A program made the translations under genes and the position numbers. Below the pieces are notes generated by a model that ran no database searches, had not been told where the DNA came from, and was given only the letters and a program-made list of their open reading frames with translations. DNA of 64,000 bases from Lysobacteraceae bacterium NML08-0793 (GTDB lineage: Bacteria; Pseudomonadota; Gammaproteobacteria; Xanthomonadales; Xanthomonadaceae). The stretch's first letter is position 1. Each line of letters starts with the position of its first letter. The DNA lies in NCBI GenBank assembly GCA_002798275.1, contig NWQR01000008.1, positions 1-64,000 on the forward strand, given 5' to 3'. Positions 35,045-44,547 of the stretch are shown one piece after another.

Positions 35045-36973
35045 TCAAATCCCACAGAAGCAGTGGGCGGTGGCGTGAACCAGTACACCTTCGGGCTTGT
35101 TGGCCTGCATTTCCAGATAGCGCAGCGGTTGCTGCATGCCGGGTGCGCTGTTTTTCAGCACATTGCGCAGTAGCGGGGATTCGTTCAACAGCAATGCGCC
35201 CATGCGCGCCTGGGCAAATTCGCTCATAAAGGCCTCGAACGGGGTCAGTGGTTCTTCCACATAGCGCACGTTGTATTTGCCCGTTTCCAGTTTGCCCAAT
35301 TGGGCGGCATGATCGATCGCCGCTTGCAGGCCGCCCAATTCATCCACCAGCCCGAACTGTTTGGCCTGTGCGCCGCTCCAAACCCGGCCACGCGCCACTT
35401 CGTCGGTTTCTTCGAGGGTTTTGCCGCGTGCGCCAGCAACCTTGCCGATAAAGTCGCGGTAGCCCTTGTCGATCACCGATTGAATCACGCGCCCCACTTC
35501 CGGGCTCAACGGGCGGGTTACGTCAAAGGCACCGGCAAACCGGGTGGTGCCCACGCCGTCGCTGTGCACGCCGATTTTGTCGAGTGCGCGGGTCAGGTTC
35601 GGCACCAGGCCAAAGATGCCAATCGAGCCGGTAATGGTATTGGGCTCGGCATAGATACGGTCGGCATTCATGCTGATCCAGTAGCCGCCGGATGCGGCAA
35701 CATCGCCCATCGACACCACGACCGGCTTGCCGGCCACCTTGAGCGCAGCGACTTCGCGGCGGATTTGCTCGGAGGCAAAAACTTCACCGCCAGGCGAGTT
35801 CACCCGCAACACCAGTGCCTTGACCTTGTCGTCATCGCGCACCTCGCGCAGCAGTGCCGAAAGGCTGTCCCCGCCAACCACCGCACGCGGCTGTTGACCC
35901 GGCGCAATTTCGCCTTCGGCCACCACCACGGCCACTTGCGGCTTGCCATCGGCCTCGATCGGCAGCTTGGGCTTGATGTGGCCGAGATACTGCGACCAGT
36001 CAATCTGGCGGAAGCCGCCTTCGGCATCGGCATCTTCCACACCGCGCTCGGCCATCAACGCATCCACTTCCTCGCCGGTTTTAAGGCTATCGACCAGTTT
36101 GTGCTCCAGTGCATAGCGGTTGAGATCGCCTGCTGCCGCTTCAACACCATTGGCAAAATCGTCGATGGCAGCAGCTAGGCCGTCTGCGCTCAGTTTGCGT
36201 TGTTTGGCGATTTCGGCCAGGTACTGATTCCAGATATCGCTCATCCAGAAAAGATCGGCTTCCTTGGCTTCGGGCGAGGCCGAATCGCGCACGAAAGGTT
36301 CTGCCGCCGATTTGTATTCGCCCACCTTGAACAAGTGGAAGTCCACACCGAGCTTTTCCTGCAAGCCTTCGCGGAAATAGGGGCGATAGCCGGACAGCCC
36401 TTCTAAGACGATGCCGTGACCATCCGGGTCGAGATGGATTTCATTCGCCTGTGCGGCTAGGAAATACTGCTTCTGCCCCATGCCACGGCTGACTGCGACA
36501 ATTTCCTTGCCAGCCTGACGGAAGCGCTGCAAGGCGGCAGCCACTTCGGTCATCGAAGCAAATCCGCCGGGCGAAAGGCCGTCCACATTCAGCAGCATGC
36601 GCTCGATGCGCTTGTCTTTGGCCGCATCATCAATCACTGCCAGCAGGTCGCGCAATTGCACCTGTGCCTGGCTATCGTCCTTGCTGATATCGGACAAAAT
36701 CCGCGTCATCGCATCGCGGCTGTCTTGCTCGACCAGTTGACCGACCGGCGCCAATACCAGGGTGGTTCTGTCCGACAGCTTCAGCGATGCGGATTTTCCA
36801 CCGCTGACCATGCCAACTAGCATCATCAGCAAGAAAAAGAACAACAGGAAAAAGAACAGCAGGTTGAGAATCAACCGGCGGGTGAAGTTCATCGCGTCCC
36901 AAAGGCCGACGAAAAACCGCACGATCGGGCCGCGCTGCGGCGGTATCTGCGGAGGAACGGGGATTGCACTCAT
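35045..36973 (-). CDS. sppA: Signal peptide peptidase SppA, 67K type
   Basis: An inner-membrane protease of 642 residues that degrades cleaved signal peptides in the periplasm. An N-terminal membrane anchor spans about residues 34-54 (LILNLLFFFLLFFFLLMMLVG). There are two tandem S49 domains. The catalytic lysine is K221 in VGEYKSAAEPF, and the nucleophile is S428 in DVAASGGYW. This split of catalytic residues across both halves is the SppA 67K arrangement. It starts 67 bp downstream of the MATE gene's stop on the same strand. Confidence 0.96.
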   Translation of the reverse strand: MSAIPVPPQIPPQRGPIVRFFVGLWDAMNFTRRLILNLLFFFLLFFFLLMMLVGMVSGGKSASLKLSDRTTLVLAPVGQLVEQDSRDAMTRILSDISKDDSQAQVQLRDLLAVIDDAAKDKRIERMLLNVDGLSPGGFASMTEVAAALQRFRQAGKEIVAVSRGMGQKQYFLAAQANEIHLDPDGHGIVLEGLSGYRPYFREGLQEKLGVDFHLFKVGEYKSAAEPFVRDSASPEAKEADLFWMSDIWNQYLAEIAKQRKLSADGLAAAIDDFANGVEAAAGDLNRYALEHKLVDSLKTGEEVDALMAERGVEDADAEGGFRQIDWSQYLGHIKPKLPIEADGKPQVAVVVAEGEIAPGQQPRAVVGGDSLSALLREVRDDDKVKALVLRVNSPGGEVFASEQIRREVAALKVAGKPVVVSMGDVAASGGYWISMNADRIYAEPNTITGSIGIFGLVPNLTRALDKIGVHSDGVGTTRFAGAFDVTRPLSPEVGRVIQSVIDKGYRDFIGKVAGARGKTLEETDEVARGRVWSGAQAKQFGLVDELGGLQAAIDHAAQLGKLETGKYNVRYVEEPLTPFEAFMSEFAQARMGALLLNESPLLRNVLKNSAPGMQQPLRYLEMQANKPEGVLVHATAHCFCGI

Positions 36974-37040
36974 GAGTCAAGATTCCAAAAACAGGGATTC
37001 ACACTAATACAAAGCCGAAATAGCGGGCATGTCCCAAAGG

Positions 37041-38387
37041 TCACGCCTGCAAAATACGTCGCGCACTATGGACAAAGCGCCAAGCAAGCAGGGCGGCGGC
37101 GGCGGTCAGCCCGGCAATCAGCCCGACCCACATCCCCGGCGGCCCCCAGTCAAAACCCAGCCCAAGGGTGGCGCCCAAGCTCATGCCGATGCCCCAATAG
37201 GCAAATGCGGCCAGAAACATCGGCACCCGGGTGTCCTGCAAGCCGCGCAGGGCACCATTGGACAGCACCTGGATGCCGTCAGGAAACTGGAATACCGCCG
37301 CATACAGCAGCAGGCTGGCAGCCAGCGCCGCCACTGCGGCATCCTGCGTATAAAGGGCGGTGATGGCTTCATTGCCCAGCACCATCACCAGCCCGGAGCA
37401 CAGCTGCGTGGCAAGCACCAGCACCAGCCCGGCCAGAGCCGCGCGATAAATATCCGGCCGACTTTGCCGCCCCAAGGCATTGCCCACCCGCACCGTAGTG
37501 GCCTCGGCAATGCCGAAGGGCACCATGAAGCACAGACTGGAGATATTGATGGCGATTTGATGGGCTGCGGCTGGGACTTCGCCCAGACGGCCAATCAGCA
37601 ACGCCGTAACGATGAACAGGCTGCCCTCCATCGCCACCGTCACACCGATGGGCAGGCCGGTTTTCCAGAGGTCGCGCTGCAATGCCCAGTTCGGCCATTC
37701 AAACCGGGCAAACAGTCCCAAGGCGGCAAAGCGTTTGGCAAAAGCCAGATACAGGGCAAAGCACAGCATTTGCAGCCAGAACATCATGGCCGACGCCAGC
37801 CCCAGCCCTCCGGCACCCATTTCGGCAAAGCCCCAGCGGCCAAACGCCATCGCATAGCCCAAGGGCGCCAACACCAGCAATCCGCCGATACCAAACAGCA
37901 TGGTGGGCAGGGAAAAATGCAGGCCGTCGCAGAGATAGCGCATCGCCAGATACAGTGTCAGCGCCGGTACCCCCCAGCGGATGCCATGCAAAAACGCGGT
38001 AGCGCCAGGCCGGATACTTTCGGTAATGCCAAATGGCGCCATCACCAGCGGCAGCCAAGTGACCAAAAGCCACATCAGCCCGCCGAGGAGCAACGCCAGC
38101 CACAATGTCTGCCGGAATACCGGCGCGATGCGCTCGCGCTGACCTGCACCATCAAACGCCGACACCTTGGGCGGCAGTGCCATCAGGGTGCCCAGCGGTA
38201 TCAGCATCGGCAGCCAGAACATTGCCGAACCCACCGAGACTGCCGCCAGCGTCGCCGTGCCGTGTCGGCCGGCAATCAGGCTATCCACCAGCCCCACCAT
38301 GCCGGTCGCCATATGACCGGCCACCAACGGCGCCGCCAACTTGGCGGTACGAGCAATTTCGTGTGTGAAAGATCTGCGCTGGGACAT
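37041..38387 (-). CDS. MATE-family multidrug efflux transporter (NorM-like)
   Basis: An integral membrane protein of 448 residues with about 12 hydrophobic helices and an internally duplicated layout. Typical MATE blocks are PLVAGHMATGMVGLVDSLIAG at the start, VALPPKVS-like loops, and LPIGVTVAMEGSLFIVTALLIGRLG at the start of the second half. Substrates are unknown; NorM proteins exchange Na+ or H+ for cationic drugs. ATG 38387 (MSQRRSFTHEI) is favoured over a start 17 codons upstream. Confidence 0.92.
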   Translation of the reverse strand: MSQRRSFTHEIARTAKLAAPLVAGHMATGMVGLVDSLIAGRHGTATLAAVSVGSAMFWLPMLIPLGTLMALPPKVSAFDGAGQRERIAPVFRQTLWLALLLGGLMWLLVTWLPLVMAPFGITESIRPGATAFLHGIRWGVPALTLYLAMRYLCDGLHFSLPTMLFGIGGLLVLAPLGYAMAFGRWGFAEMGAGGLGLASAMMFWLQMLCFALYLAFAKRFAALGLFARFEWPNWALQRDLWKTGLPIGVTVAMEGSLFIVTALLIGRLGEVPAAAHQIAINISSLCFMVPFGIAEATTVRVGNALGRQSRPDIYRAALAGLVLVLATQLCSGLVMVLGNEAITALYTQDAAVAALAASLLLYAAVFQFPDGIQVLSNGALRGLQDTRVPMFLAAFAYWGIGMSLGATLGLGFDWGPPGMWVGLIAGLTAAAALLAWRFVHSARRILQA

Positions 38388-38489
38388 GCTGAACGCGCCT
38401 GCCGGACGGCGGGCGAATGACTTTTGGGAGGTTTGCAAAACCTGCGGACTGGCTATCTTAGTGCGGTTTAGCCCACATCACATGCCCCA

Positions 38490-39404
38490 ATGTCGGAACA
38501 CGCAGCGCCGCTTCACTGTGAAAACTGCCAGACGCCCCTGCAAGGGCTGTATTGCCATGCCTGCGGGCAGTCCGCGCACAACCCGCTGAAACATCTGTGG
38601 CATGCCATCGAAGAAGTGTTTGAATCGTTCTGGCATCTGGATGGCCGGATATTCCGCAGTCTGCGCGATACCTGCGTGCCGGGGCGGATCATCACCCAAT
38701 ATCTGGCCGGCCACCGGGTGCGCTACCTGCCGCCATTGCGGCTGTTCGTGATTCTGTCCTTGCTGACCTTCTTTCTTGCAAGGCTTTGGATGCCCGCTAT
38801 GAATTTGCCAGAAATCCAGACCGGCGATACCCCCACCCTGTCCCACGAGCAGACGCTTCTGCTCAACGGTGCCCCCTGGCATCCGCAGCACAACCCGATG
38901 CAGATTTCTGGGCTATCCAAGGCGCGCAACGACTGGCTCAATCGCACCGTGATGCCGCGCTTGGCGCGCAACTGGCCGCATCTGCAACAGCCGGCCTGGC
39001 TACGCGACACTTGGCTTTCGGCGCTACCGACCACGCTGTTTTTTCTGGTGCCCCTGTTCGCCCTGCTGCTGCGCATAGCCTATCTGCGCCCGGCGTGGAC
39101 GTTTCTGGAGCAAATGGTGGTAGCGCTCTACAGCCATGCGTTCATCCTGATCTGGCTCTGCGGCCTAATGCTGCTGGAATGTCTGGCGCAATGGTCGGGC
39201 ATAGCGGTCTTGACGCAGGCCAGCGATAGCCTGTTGCTGCTGGCACTGCCTGCGCTGTGGCTATGGCTCTGGGTCTGCCAGAAGCGCGTTTACCGCCAGT
39301 CGAATGGGCTTACCAGCCTCAAATTCCTGCTGATTGGCAGCCTGTATTCGCTGCTGGTTCTGGCAGGTGCCCTGCTGACCCTGATATTCGTCATTTTGAA
39401 ATAA
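38490..39404 (+). CDS. DUF3667 zinc-ribbon membrane protein
   Basis: A 304-residue protein. The N-terminal zinc ribbon has C10-X2-C13 and C22-X2-C25 (CENC, CHAC), followed by the DUF3667 block FHLDGRIFRSLRD-like and LRLFVILSLLTFFLARLW. Four more hydrophobic segments follow in the C-terminal half. Function unknown; the zinc ribbon plus membrane layout suggests a sensor or assembly role. It ends 11 bp before the DUF4286 gene. Confidence 0.88.
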   Translation: MSEHAAPLHCENCQTPLQGLYCHACGQSAHNPLKHLWHAIEEVFESFWHLDGRIFRSLRDTCVPGRIITQYLAGHRVRYLPPLRLFVILSLLTFFLARLWMPAMNLPEIQTGDTPTLSHEQTLLLNGAPWHPQHNPMQISGLSKARNDWLNRTVMPRLARNWPHLQQPAWLRDTWLSALPTTLFFLVPLFALLLRIAYLRPAWTFLEQMVVALYSHAFILIWLCGLMLLECLAQWSGIAVLTQASDSLLLLALPALWLWLWVCQKRVYRQSNGLTSLKFLLIGSLYSLLVLAGALLTLIFVILK

Positions 39405-39415
39405 GGAGAAGTCTC

Positions 39416-39727
39416 ATGGTGTTTTATGAAGTCAATCTGCGCATTGATGCCGACATCGCTGCCGAATACCGCGCCTGGCTTGCCGGGCATATCAAGCAAA
39501 TGCTGGGTGTGCCGGGTTTTGTCGATGCCGAAGTGCTGGAAATTGTCGAGCCTGCGTCTGCCGACAACCGCGTGCAAATAGCGGTGCGCTATCGGGTGCA
39601 TGGTATGGCGGCTCTGCAAGACTATTTCAGCCATCGCGCCGAAAAAATGCGCGAAGAAGGGCTGAGCCGGTTTGGCGGGCGCTTTCAGGCCGAGCGCCGG
39701 GTTTTGCAGTCCACGTCGCTTATCTGA
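39416..39727 (+). CDS. DUF4286-family protein
   Basis: A 103-residue ferredoxin-like-fold protein starting at ATG 39416 with AAGGAG upstream. It opens VFYEVNLRIDADIAAEYRAWL and has the GVPGFVDAEVLEI and VRYRVHGMAALQDYF blocks of DUF4286. Function unknown. Its 3' end overlaps the convergent DUF3106 gene by 8 bp. Confidence 0.9.
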   Translation: MVFYEVNLRIDADIAAEYRAWLAGHIKQMLGVPGFVDAEVLEIVEPASADNRVQIAVRYRVHGMAALQDYFSHRAEKMREEGLSRFGGRFQAERRVLQSTSLI

Positions 39728-40235
39728 CCGGATTGACCGGGCTGAGCACGCGCGCTTCGCTTGCCGCCTCGCCATCGAGCTGCGCCATCAGCCACGACAA
39801 CCGACGCTGGGCAGGTTGCCGCAGCAAGGCCGCCCGTAAAGCCGCGCGGCCTTCCGGCGGGGTAGAAAAGGCAAGCCGCGCCAATACTTCCAGTTCGGCA
39901 TTGCTCATCGAATGCAGTACCGGCAACAGCGCCTCGCGTTCGTGCTCGGGCAGATAGCCAAGCAATGGTTGCAGCGCCGGATACCAGCGCCCCAGTACCG
40001 GCCCCAGCCGCCAACCATGCTGCTCATCGACACTCAACCGGGCAAACTTCGCCCGCAATGCTGCCTGCTCGCTGCCGGGCAACGTCCGGAACGCCGCCGC
40101 CGATTGCCGCAAGGCGGCTTGTTGCGTCGCTGGCAGGCGTAGCCAAGCCTGTTTTTCTTCGCGCACATCCTGTGCTTGGGCGTAGGACGCGAACACCCCC
40201 GCCAACAGCAGGCCAAGCCCAAATCGCTTATTCAT
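39720..40235 (-). CDS. DUF3106-domain exported protein
   Basis: A 171-residue protein with a signal peptide (MNKRFGLGLLLAGVFASYAQAQ) and two DUF3106-like helical repeats (WLRLPATQQAALRQSAAAFRTLP and FARLSVDEQHGW). Such proteins are usually encoded beside an ECF sigma or anti-sigma-like gene, and here the start overlaps the upstream gene by 8 bp. Probably periplasmic; role unknown. Confidence 0.85.
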   Translation of the reverse strand: MNKRFGLGLLLAGVFASYAQAQDVREEKQAWLRLPATQQAALRQSAAAFRTLPGSEQAALRAKFARLSVDEQHGWRLGPVLGRWYPALQPLLGYLPEHEREALLPVLHSMSNAELEVLARLAFSTPPEGRAALRAALLRQPAQRRLSWLMAQLDGEAASEARVLSPVNPVR

Positions 40236-41148
40236 CCGTCGGCTCCGGCAGTGCAGCGGCATCCGCTGCCCAATCCACCGACACCGGCGACAGCTCGATC
40301 GGCGCCTCCTCCGGCACATCCGGCGGCAGACCACCGGCCTGCCCCAATCTTTCCGCCTGATACCAAGCAAAGAATGCCGTTTCGGCGGCAATCGACGCAT
40401 CTTCTGTCGGAATCGTCAAAAGCGCCCGATCGGCCAGCCGCCGCGCAGTATCCGCATCGCGCAGCGCCGGTGGCGACTCGGCCAGTGGCCGGGTCTGGAT
40501 GCTGGGCGTTTCGGAAATGACCTCTTCCGTCCCATCTGTCGGTGGCCAAAGCCAAGTCGCCGCCAGCGCCAATCCGGTCGCAAACGCTACCGCCAGCAGC
40601 AAGCCCCAACGCGGTGAGGCGGCCTTGGCTTCTGGCCGCAGCGGCGCTGTCGTGCCTGCGGCCAATTGCCGCTGGATTTGTGCCCAGCGGGCAGAAGAAA
40701 ATCCACGCTGCCGCATTTCCAGTGCCGTGTGGCAGGTGCGCAGCTCCCCCGCCGTCAATGACTGCCGAGCCCGTTGCAGCGCCTGCTCGCAAGCGGTCGG
40801 GGAAATCTTCAGCAATGCGGCGATTTCGATGCTGTTTCTGCCCGAGAGCGCCGCCAAAAGCAGCAGCAATCGCATTCCGGGGCGCAATTTTTGCAAGGGC
40901 AGCAATGCCTGCCCCACCGCCGGCAACTTGCCTGCCTTGAGTCCGGGAATCTCCAGCAACGCCCGCCAGGCACGCAGTGCCGACACGCCGGCAGCCCCCT
41001 GCGCGGCGCTCAATGCGCGGGCGGTGGCCGCATCAGCCAAAGCAGCATCGCCCAGCATCAGCTCGGCAAAAATCGCCAAGCCCGCCGCTAGGGTGCGGGC
41101 ATCATCCGGCATCGAATCGGTGGCAGAACGGGGAAGGGAAGCAGACAT
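40228..41148 (-). CDS. Sigma-70 region-4-like protein with a membrane segment
   Basis: A 306-residue protein from ATG 41148. The first ~140 residues look like a degenerate ECF sigma factor ending in a region-4 HTH (LSGRNSIEIAALLKISPTACEQALQRAR, residues 101-128). A linker and one hydrophobic helix follow at about 182-202 (GLLLAVAFATGLALAATWLW), then a C-terminal tail rich in Pro, Glu and Ala. A membrane-tethered sigma-like protein is unusual. It overlaps the DUF3106 gene and shares its transcript. It may be a regulator or only a relic of one. Confidence 0.65.
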   Translation of the reverse strand: MSASLPRSATDSMPDDARTLAAGLAIFAELMLGDAALADAATARALSAAQGAAGVSALRAWRALLEIPGLKAGKLPAVGQALLPLQKLRPGMRLLLLLAALSGRNSIEIAALLKISPTACEQALQRARQSLTAGELRTCHTALEMRQRGFSSARWAQIQRQLAAGTTAPLRPEAKAASPRWGLLLAVAFATGLALAATWLWPPTDGTEEVISETPSIQTRPLAESPPALRDADTARRLADRALLTIPTEDASIAAETAFFAWYQAERLGQAGGLPPDVPEEAPIELSPVSVDWAADAAALPEPTDE

Positions 41149-41426
41149 CGGCGGCGATGATAAGCCCTCGCGCGCCACTTGCCATCCATCTTCGGCAGAT
41201 GCAGAAAAGCGCCTCCATTGCAAGCCCCAACCTGCCGTTGTGCACAGGCAGACGCAACCGACAAGAAAACTCGAATCTCTGCTGTCGCGCGGATGTTTCA
41301 TGCCAGTTTCACGCACAACACACTGTTTTCATTGATATTTTTCAGGGATGGCCATTTTTTCGCCAAGCCGCTTTGATGCCCGGATTTCGGGGAGAATCTG
41401 CCGCTTTCCAGAACTCATCAACAAAG

Positions 41427-41449
41427 TTATCCACAGGCTGTGTGGATAA
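41427..41449. promoter_or_regulatory. Inverted pair of DnaA boxes, copy 1
   Basis: TTATCCACA at 41427-41435 and TGTGGATAA at 41441-41449, both perfect consensus, separated by GGCTG. Confidence 0.9.
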
Positions 41450-41762
41450 TGGCATTTTTCCTGTTTCAACAAGGACTTGAATGATATTGATAAACATCAG
41501 GCGCAAATATCGACGCTAAGCCGAGCCTGACCGGATGCAGAAATCAACGAGGATTGCAAGCCATCAATCGACGGTTTTGCACAGTGGCGGCGCATCTGTC
41601 AATCCCGCCGACGGCTGCGCGGCGCGTTCCATCATTGCCGACAGAAAAAACATAACGCATTGTTTTGAATGGAGATTTTCTTTCTGGTAATTTTTTCACC
41701 AGTGCGCTTTTCGCCTTGCCCCATCAGCAAAACCGCCCTGTTTCCCGGGGCTATCAACAAAG

Positions 41763-41785
41763 TTATCCACAGGCCATGTGGATAA
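41763..41785. promoter_or_regulatory. Inverted pair of DnaA boxes, copy 2
   Basis: TTATCCACA at 41763-41771 and TGTGGATAA at 41777-41785, both perfect, separated by GGCCA. It lies 336 bp from copy 1. Confidence 0.9.
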
Positions 41786-42098
41786 TGGCGTTTTCCCTGT
41801 TTCAACAAGGCGTTGCAAGCCCCTCATCCCAACAGGTCGCCTGCCTTGCTGCCAGCAAGGCAAACCCAGCATGCAGAAATCACTGCCGTTTGCAAGTACC
41901 GATTGCATGTTTTGCACAGCGCCGACGCAAGGTCGGCTTTCCTGAAAAAATCAATACCAGCCAGCATGTTTCATGCGCGTTTCACGCTCAACCAATTGTT
42001 TTTGAAAGATAAAATTTTTCTGGCGACTTTTTCGCCATGCCCCGTAGAGCCCATGCTGACGGGCAAAATCCGCCGCTTTTCTGCAACTATCAACAAAG

Positions 42099-42121
42099 TT
42101 ATCCACAGCCCTTGTGGATAA
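42099..42121. promoter_or_regulatory. Inverted pair of DnaA boxes, copy 3
   Basis: TTATCCACA at 42099-42107 and TGTGGATAA at 42113-42121, both perfect, separated by GCCCT. It lies 336 bp from copy 2 and 112 bp before the priA start. Confidence 0.9.
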
Positions 42122-42233
42122 CCACAACATCTCTTTAAAAACAATCAATTGCACGATATTTGTAAACCCAAAAGGCAATCTTGCCCCGCAACTGTACACG
42201 CCAGGCCAGACGCAGCGGCTCTAAAATCGCCCC

Positions 42234-44462
42234 ATGTCCAACGCCCCCACCCTGCAACTGGCGCTCCCCGTCCCGCTGCCGCAACTGTTTGATTACGCTC
42301 CGCCTGCCGGACATACGCCGCAGCCCGAGGATATTGGGCGACGCCTGCGCGTGCCATTTGGAAAGCGGGAACTAGTCGGCATCGTGGCGGCAATTGGCAG
42401 TAACGCCGGGCAACAGGCGCTGCGTCCGGCGATCGGGTTTCTCGAACCCGAGGCACTGTTGCATGACGAGCTCTGGCAATCGCTCAAATGGCTGGCCGGC
42501 TATCTGCATGCGCCATTGGGCGAGGTGCTGGCCACGGCGCTGCCAACCGCATTGCGACAGGGTGAGCCACTGCCCGATACCGCGCTGTACGGCTGGTATC
42601 TCAACGATGACGGCCAACAGGCGCTTGCGCAAATGCGCCAAGGTCGCCCCCGGCAACTGGCCGAATATCTGGCCGCGCATCCGGGCAGCAGTGAAAGCCT
42701 GCTGGACGGACAACACCCCGGCTGGCGCGCCGCCATGCGCACGCTGACAGGACGCGGCCAAGTCGAGCGTCGCGTCATCCAGGCGGACACATCGCCCAAC
42801 GACACCGCCGGGCACTGCGTTTTGAATGAGGAGCAACAAAATGCTGCCGATGCCATCTGCAACGCGACCAGCTTTCAACCATTTTTGCTCGATGGCGTTA
42901 CCGGCAGCGGCAAAACCGAGGTCTATCTGGCCGCCATCGCCCAATGCCTTGCCCGTGGTCAGCAAGCACTGATACTGGTGCCAGAAATCGGTCTGACCCC
43001 GCAGATGCTGGCGCGTTTCCAGCGCCGCCTGGGGGTGGAAGTTCACGCACTGCATTCCGGACTTTCCGATACCGAGCGCGCGCGCGTTTGGGCAGCCGCC
43101 TGGCGCGGCCAAGCCCGGGTGATTGTCGGTACCCGATCATCGGTATTCGTACCGCTGCCACAGCCCGGCCTGATCGTGGTGGATGAAGAGCACGATGGCA
43201 GTTACAAACAGTTCGACGGCATTCGCTATCACGCACGCGATTTTGCCTTGCTGCGCGGCAAAGCCTTGGCCATTCCCGTGGTTCTTGGCAGCGCCACGCC
43301 TTCGTTGGAAACGCTCGCCAATGCCCGGCAGGGTCGCATCCAGCGCCTGCGTCTGACCCGGCGCGCTGCCAGCGCCCGCCCGCCCAGCGTGCGCGTGATG
43401 GATATCCGCAAGCGCCCCTTGCAGGCCGGCCTGTCAGCCGAAGCCTTACAGGCCATCGCTGATGCCCTGGCCGCGGGCGGGCAAGTGTTGGTGTTCAAAA
43501 ACCGTCGTGGCTATGCCCCCAGCCTGCTCTGTCATGACTGCGGCTGGAGCGCGACCTGCCCCCGGTGCAGCAGCGAAACCCATGCCAGCGCAATGACCGT
43601 GCACCAGCATGGACGACGCTTGCAATGCCATCACTGCGGCAATCGCCGCCCCGCCCCCCCGGCCTGTCCGGCCTGCGGCATCCTAGCGCTGCAACCGCAA
43701 GGCAATGGCACCGAGCGCATCGAGGCATATCTTGCCGAGAAGTTCGCCGATTTTCCGGTTGTCCGCATCGACAGGGGCAGCACCCAGGGGCGCGACGCCC
43801 TGCAAAAGCACTTCGACACCTTGGGCAGCCAGCCCGGTATTCTGGTCGGCACGCAAATGCTGGCCAAGGGACATGACCTGCCCGGCCTGACCTTGGTTGT
43901 GGTGGTGGGTATCGACGAAGGACTGTATTCGGCAGACTTTCGCAGCACCGAAAAGCTCGCCCAATTGCTGATTCAGGTCGCCGGCCGCGCCGGGCGTGCG
44001 GACAAACCCGGCCAGGTGCTGCTGCAAACCCATCATCCCGAGCATCCACTCCTGCAAACCCTGATTCACGGCGGCTATCACGCCTTTGCCGAGGCGGAAT
44101 TGGGCGAACGCGAGGCGGTGGGCTTTCCGCCATTTGCACATCTGGCCTTGCTGCGCGCCGAAGCCAAACAGGCCGACATCCCGATGGCCTTCCTGCAACA
44201 CGCAAGGCAACTTGCCGAAAGCACCTTGTCGCCCGCGATTCTGCCATTTCATGGCGACAGCCCCCCGGTGGCTTTCAGCGGCCCGGTGCCCGCCCCGCAT
44301 CCACGTCGCGCGGGCTACCAACGCGCCCAGCTATTGATTTCTGCCACCCAGCGCAAACCCCTGCATCAAATACTCGCCTGGCTGATGCCCCAGCTTTATG
44401 CCCTGCCCGAAGCACGCAAAATCCGCTGGTCGCTGGACGTTGACCCGATGGATCTGCATTGA
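42234..44462 (+). CDS. priA: Primosomal protein N' (PriA helicase)
   Basis: A 742-residue superfamily 2 helicase that restarts collapsed replication forks by loading DnaB. The N-terminal 3'-DNA-binding domain starts LQLALPVPLPQLFDYAPP. Walker A GVTGSGKTEV is at 221-230, the DEEH box is in VVDEEHDGSYK, and zinc-binding cysteines occur in LCHDCGWSATCPRCS and CHHCG...CPACG. The helicase C-terminal part contains GTQMLAKGHDLPGLTLV and QVAGRAGRADKPG. Length is normal. It starts just after the DnaA-box repeats. Confidence 0.97.
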   Translation: MSNAPTLQLALPVPLPQLFDYAPPAGHTPQPEDIGRRLRVPFGKRELVGIVAAIGSNAGQQALRPAIGFLEPEALLHDELWQSLKWLAGYLHAPLGEVLATALPTALRQGEPLPDTALYGWYLNDDGQQALAQMRQGRPRQLAEYLAAHPGSSESLLDGQHPGWRAAMRTLTGRGQVERRVIQADTSPNDTAGHCVLNEEQQNAADAICNATSFQPFLLDGVTGSGKTEVYLAAIAQCLARGQQALILVPEIGLTPQMLARFQRRLGVEVHALHSGLSDTERARVWAAAWRGQARVIVGTRSSVFVPLPQPGLIVVDEEHDGSYKQFDGIRYHARDFALLRGKALAIPVVLGSATPSLETLANARQGRIQRLRLTRRAASARPPSVRVMDIRKRPLQAGLSAEALQAIADALAAGGQVLVFKNRRGYAPSLLCHDCGWSATCPRCSSETHASAMTVHQHGRRLQCHHCGNRRPAPPACPACGILALQPQGNGTERIEAYLAEKFADFPVVRIDRGSTQGRDALQKHFDTLGSQPGILVGTQMLAKGHDLPGLTLVVVVGIDEGLYSADFRSTEKLAQLLIQVAGRAGRADKPGQVLLQTHHPEHPLLQTLIHGGYHAFAEAELGEREAVGFPPFAHLALLRAEAKQADIPMAFLQHARQLAESTLSPAILPFHGDSPPVAFSGPVPAPHPRRAGYQRAQLLISATQRKPLHQILAWLMPQLYALPEARKIRWSLDVDPMDLH

Positions 44463-44493
44463 CTGCCAAAATCGGCCGACAAACAAAAACAAA

Positions 44494-44528
44494 CCGCCCG
44501 CAATCACTGCGGGCGGCTGCCGTATCCA
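44494..44528 (-). terminator. Terminator between priA and hslU
   Basis: The stem CCGCCCGCA / TGCGGGCGG has a 5-base loop. On the minus strand it is followed by TTTGTTTTTG, so it most clearly serves hslU; it may also help end priA. Confidence 0.75.
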
Positions 44529-44547
44529 CTGCATCAAGAGCGCTGCA

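Larger units (their letters stand above)
41199..42121. repeat. Three tandem 336-bp repeats with paired DnaA boxes (candidate oriC)
   Basis: No gene is supported in 41149-42233. Three diverged copies lie exactly in register: ATGCAG at 41199, 41535 and 41871, and TTATCCACA at 41427, 41763 and 42099, all 336 bp apart. Each copy contains ATGCAGAAA, a GCAAG block, a TGCACAG block, an AT-rich stretch with TTTTTCGCCA or close variants, and the sequence ATCAACAAAG just before the DnaA boxes. Each ends in two perfect DnaA boxes facing each other. The neighbours are priA downstream and rsmG-parAB 19 kb upstream. Either oriC or a DnaA-titrating locus fits. Confidence 0.8.

Noticed and set aside
37029-38420. 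463-codon plus-strand frame opposite the MATE gene
   Set aside because: It is a shadow: the Gln/His/Pro-rich product is typical of antisense frames, and the minus strand encodes a well-formed transporter.
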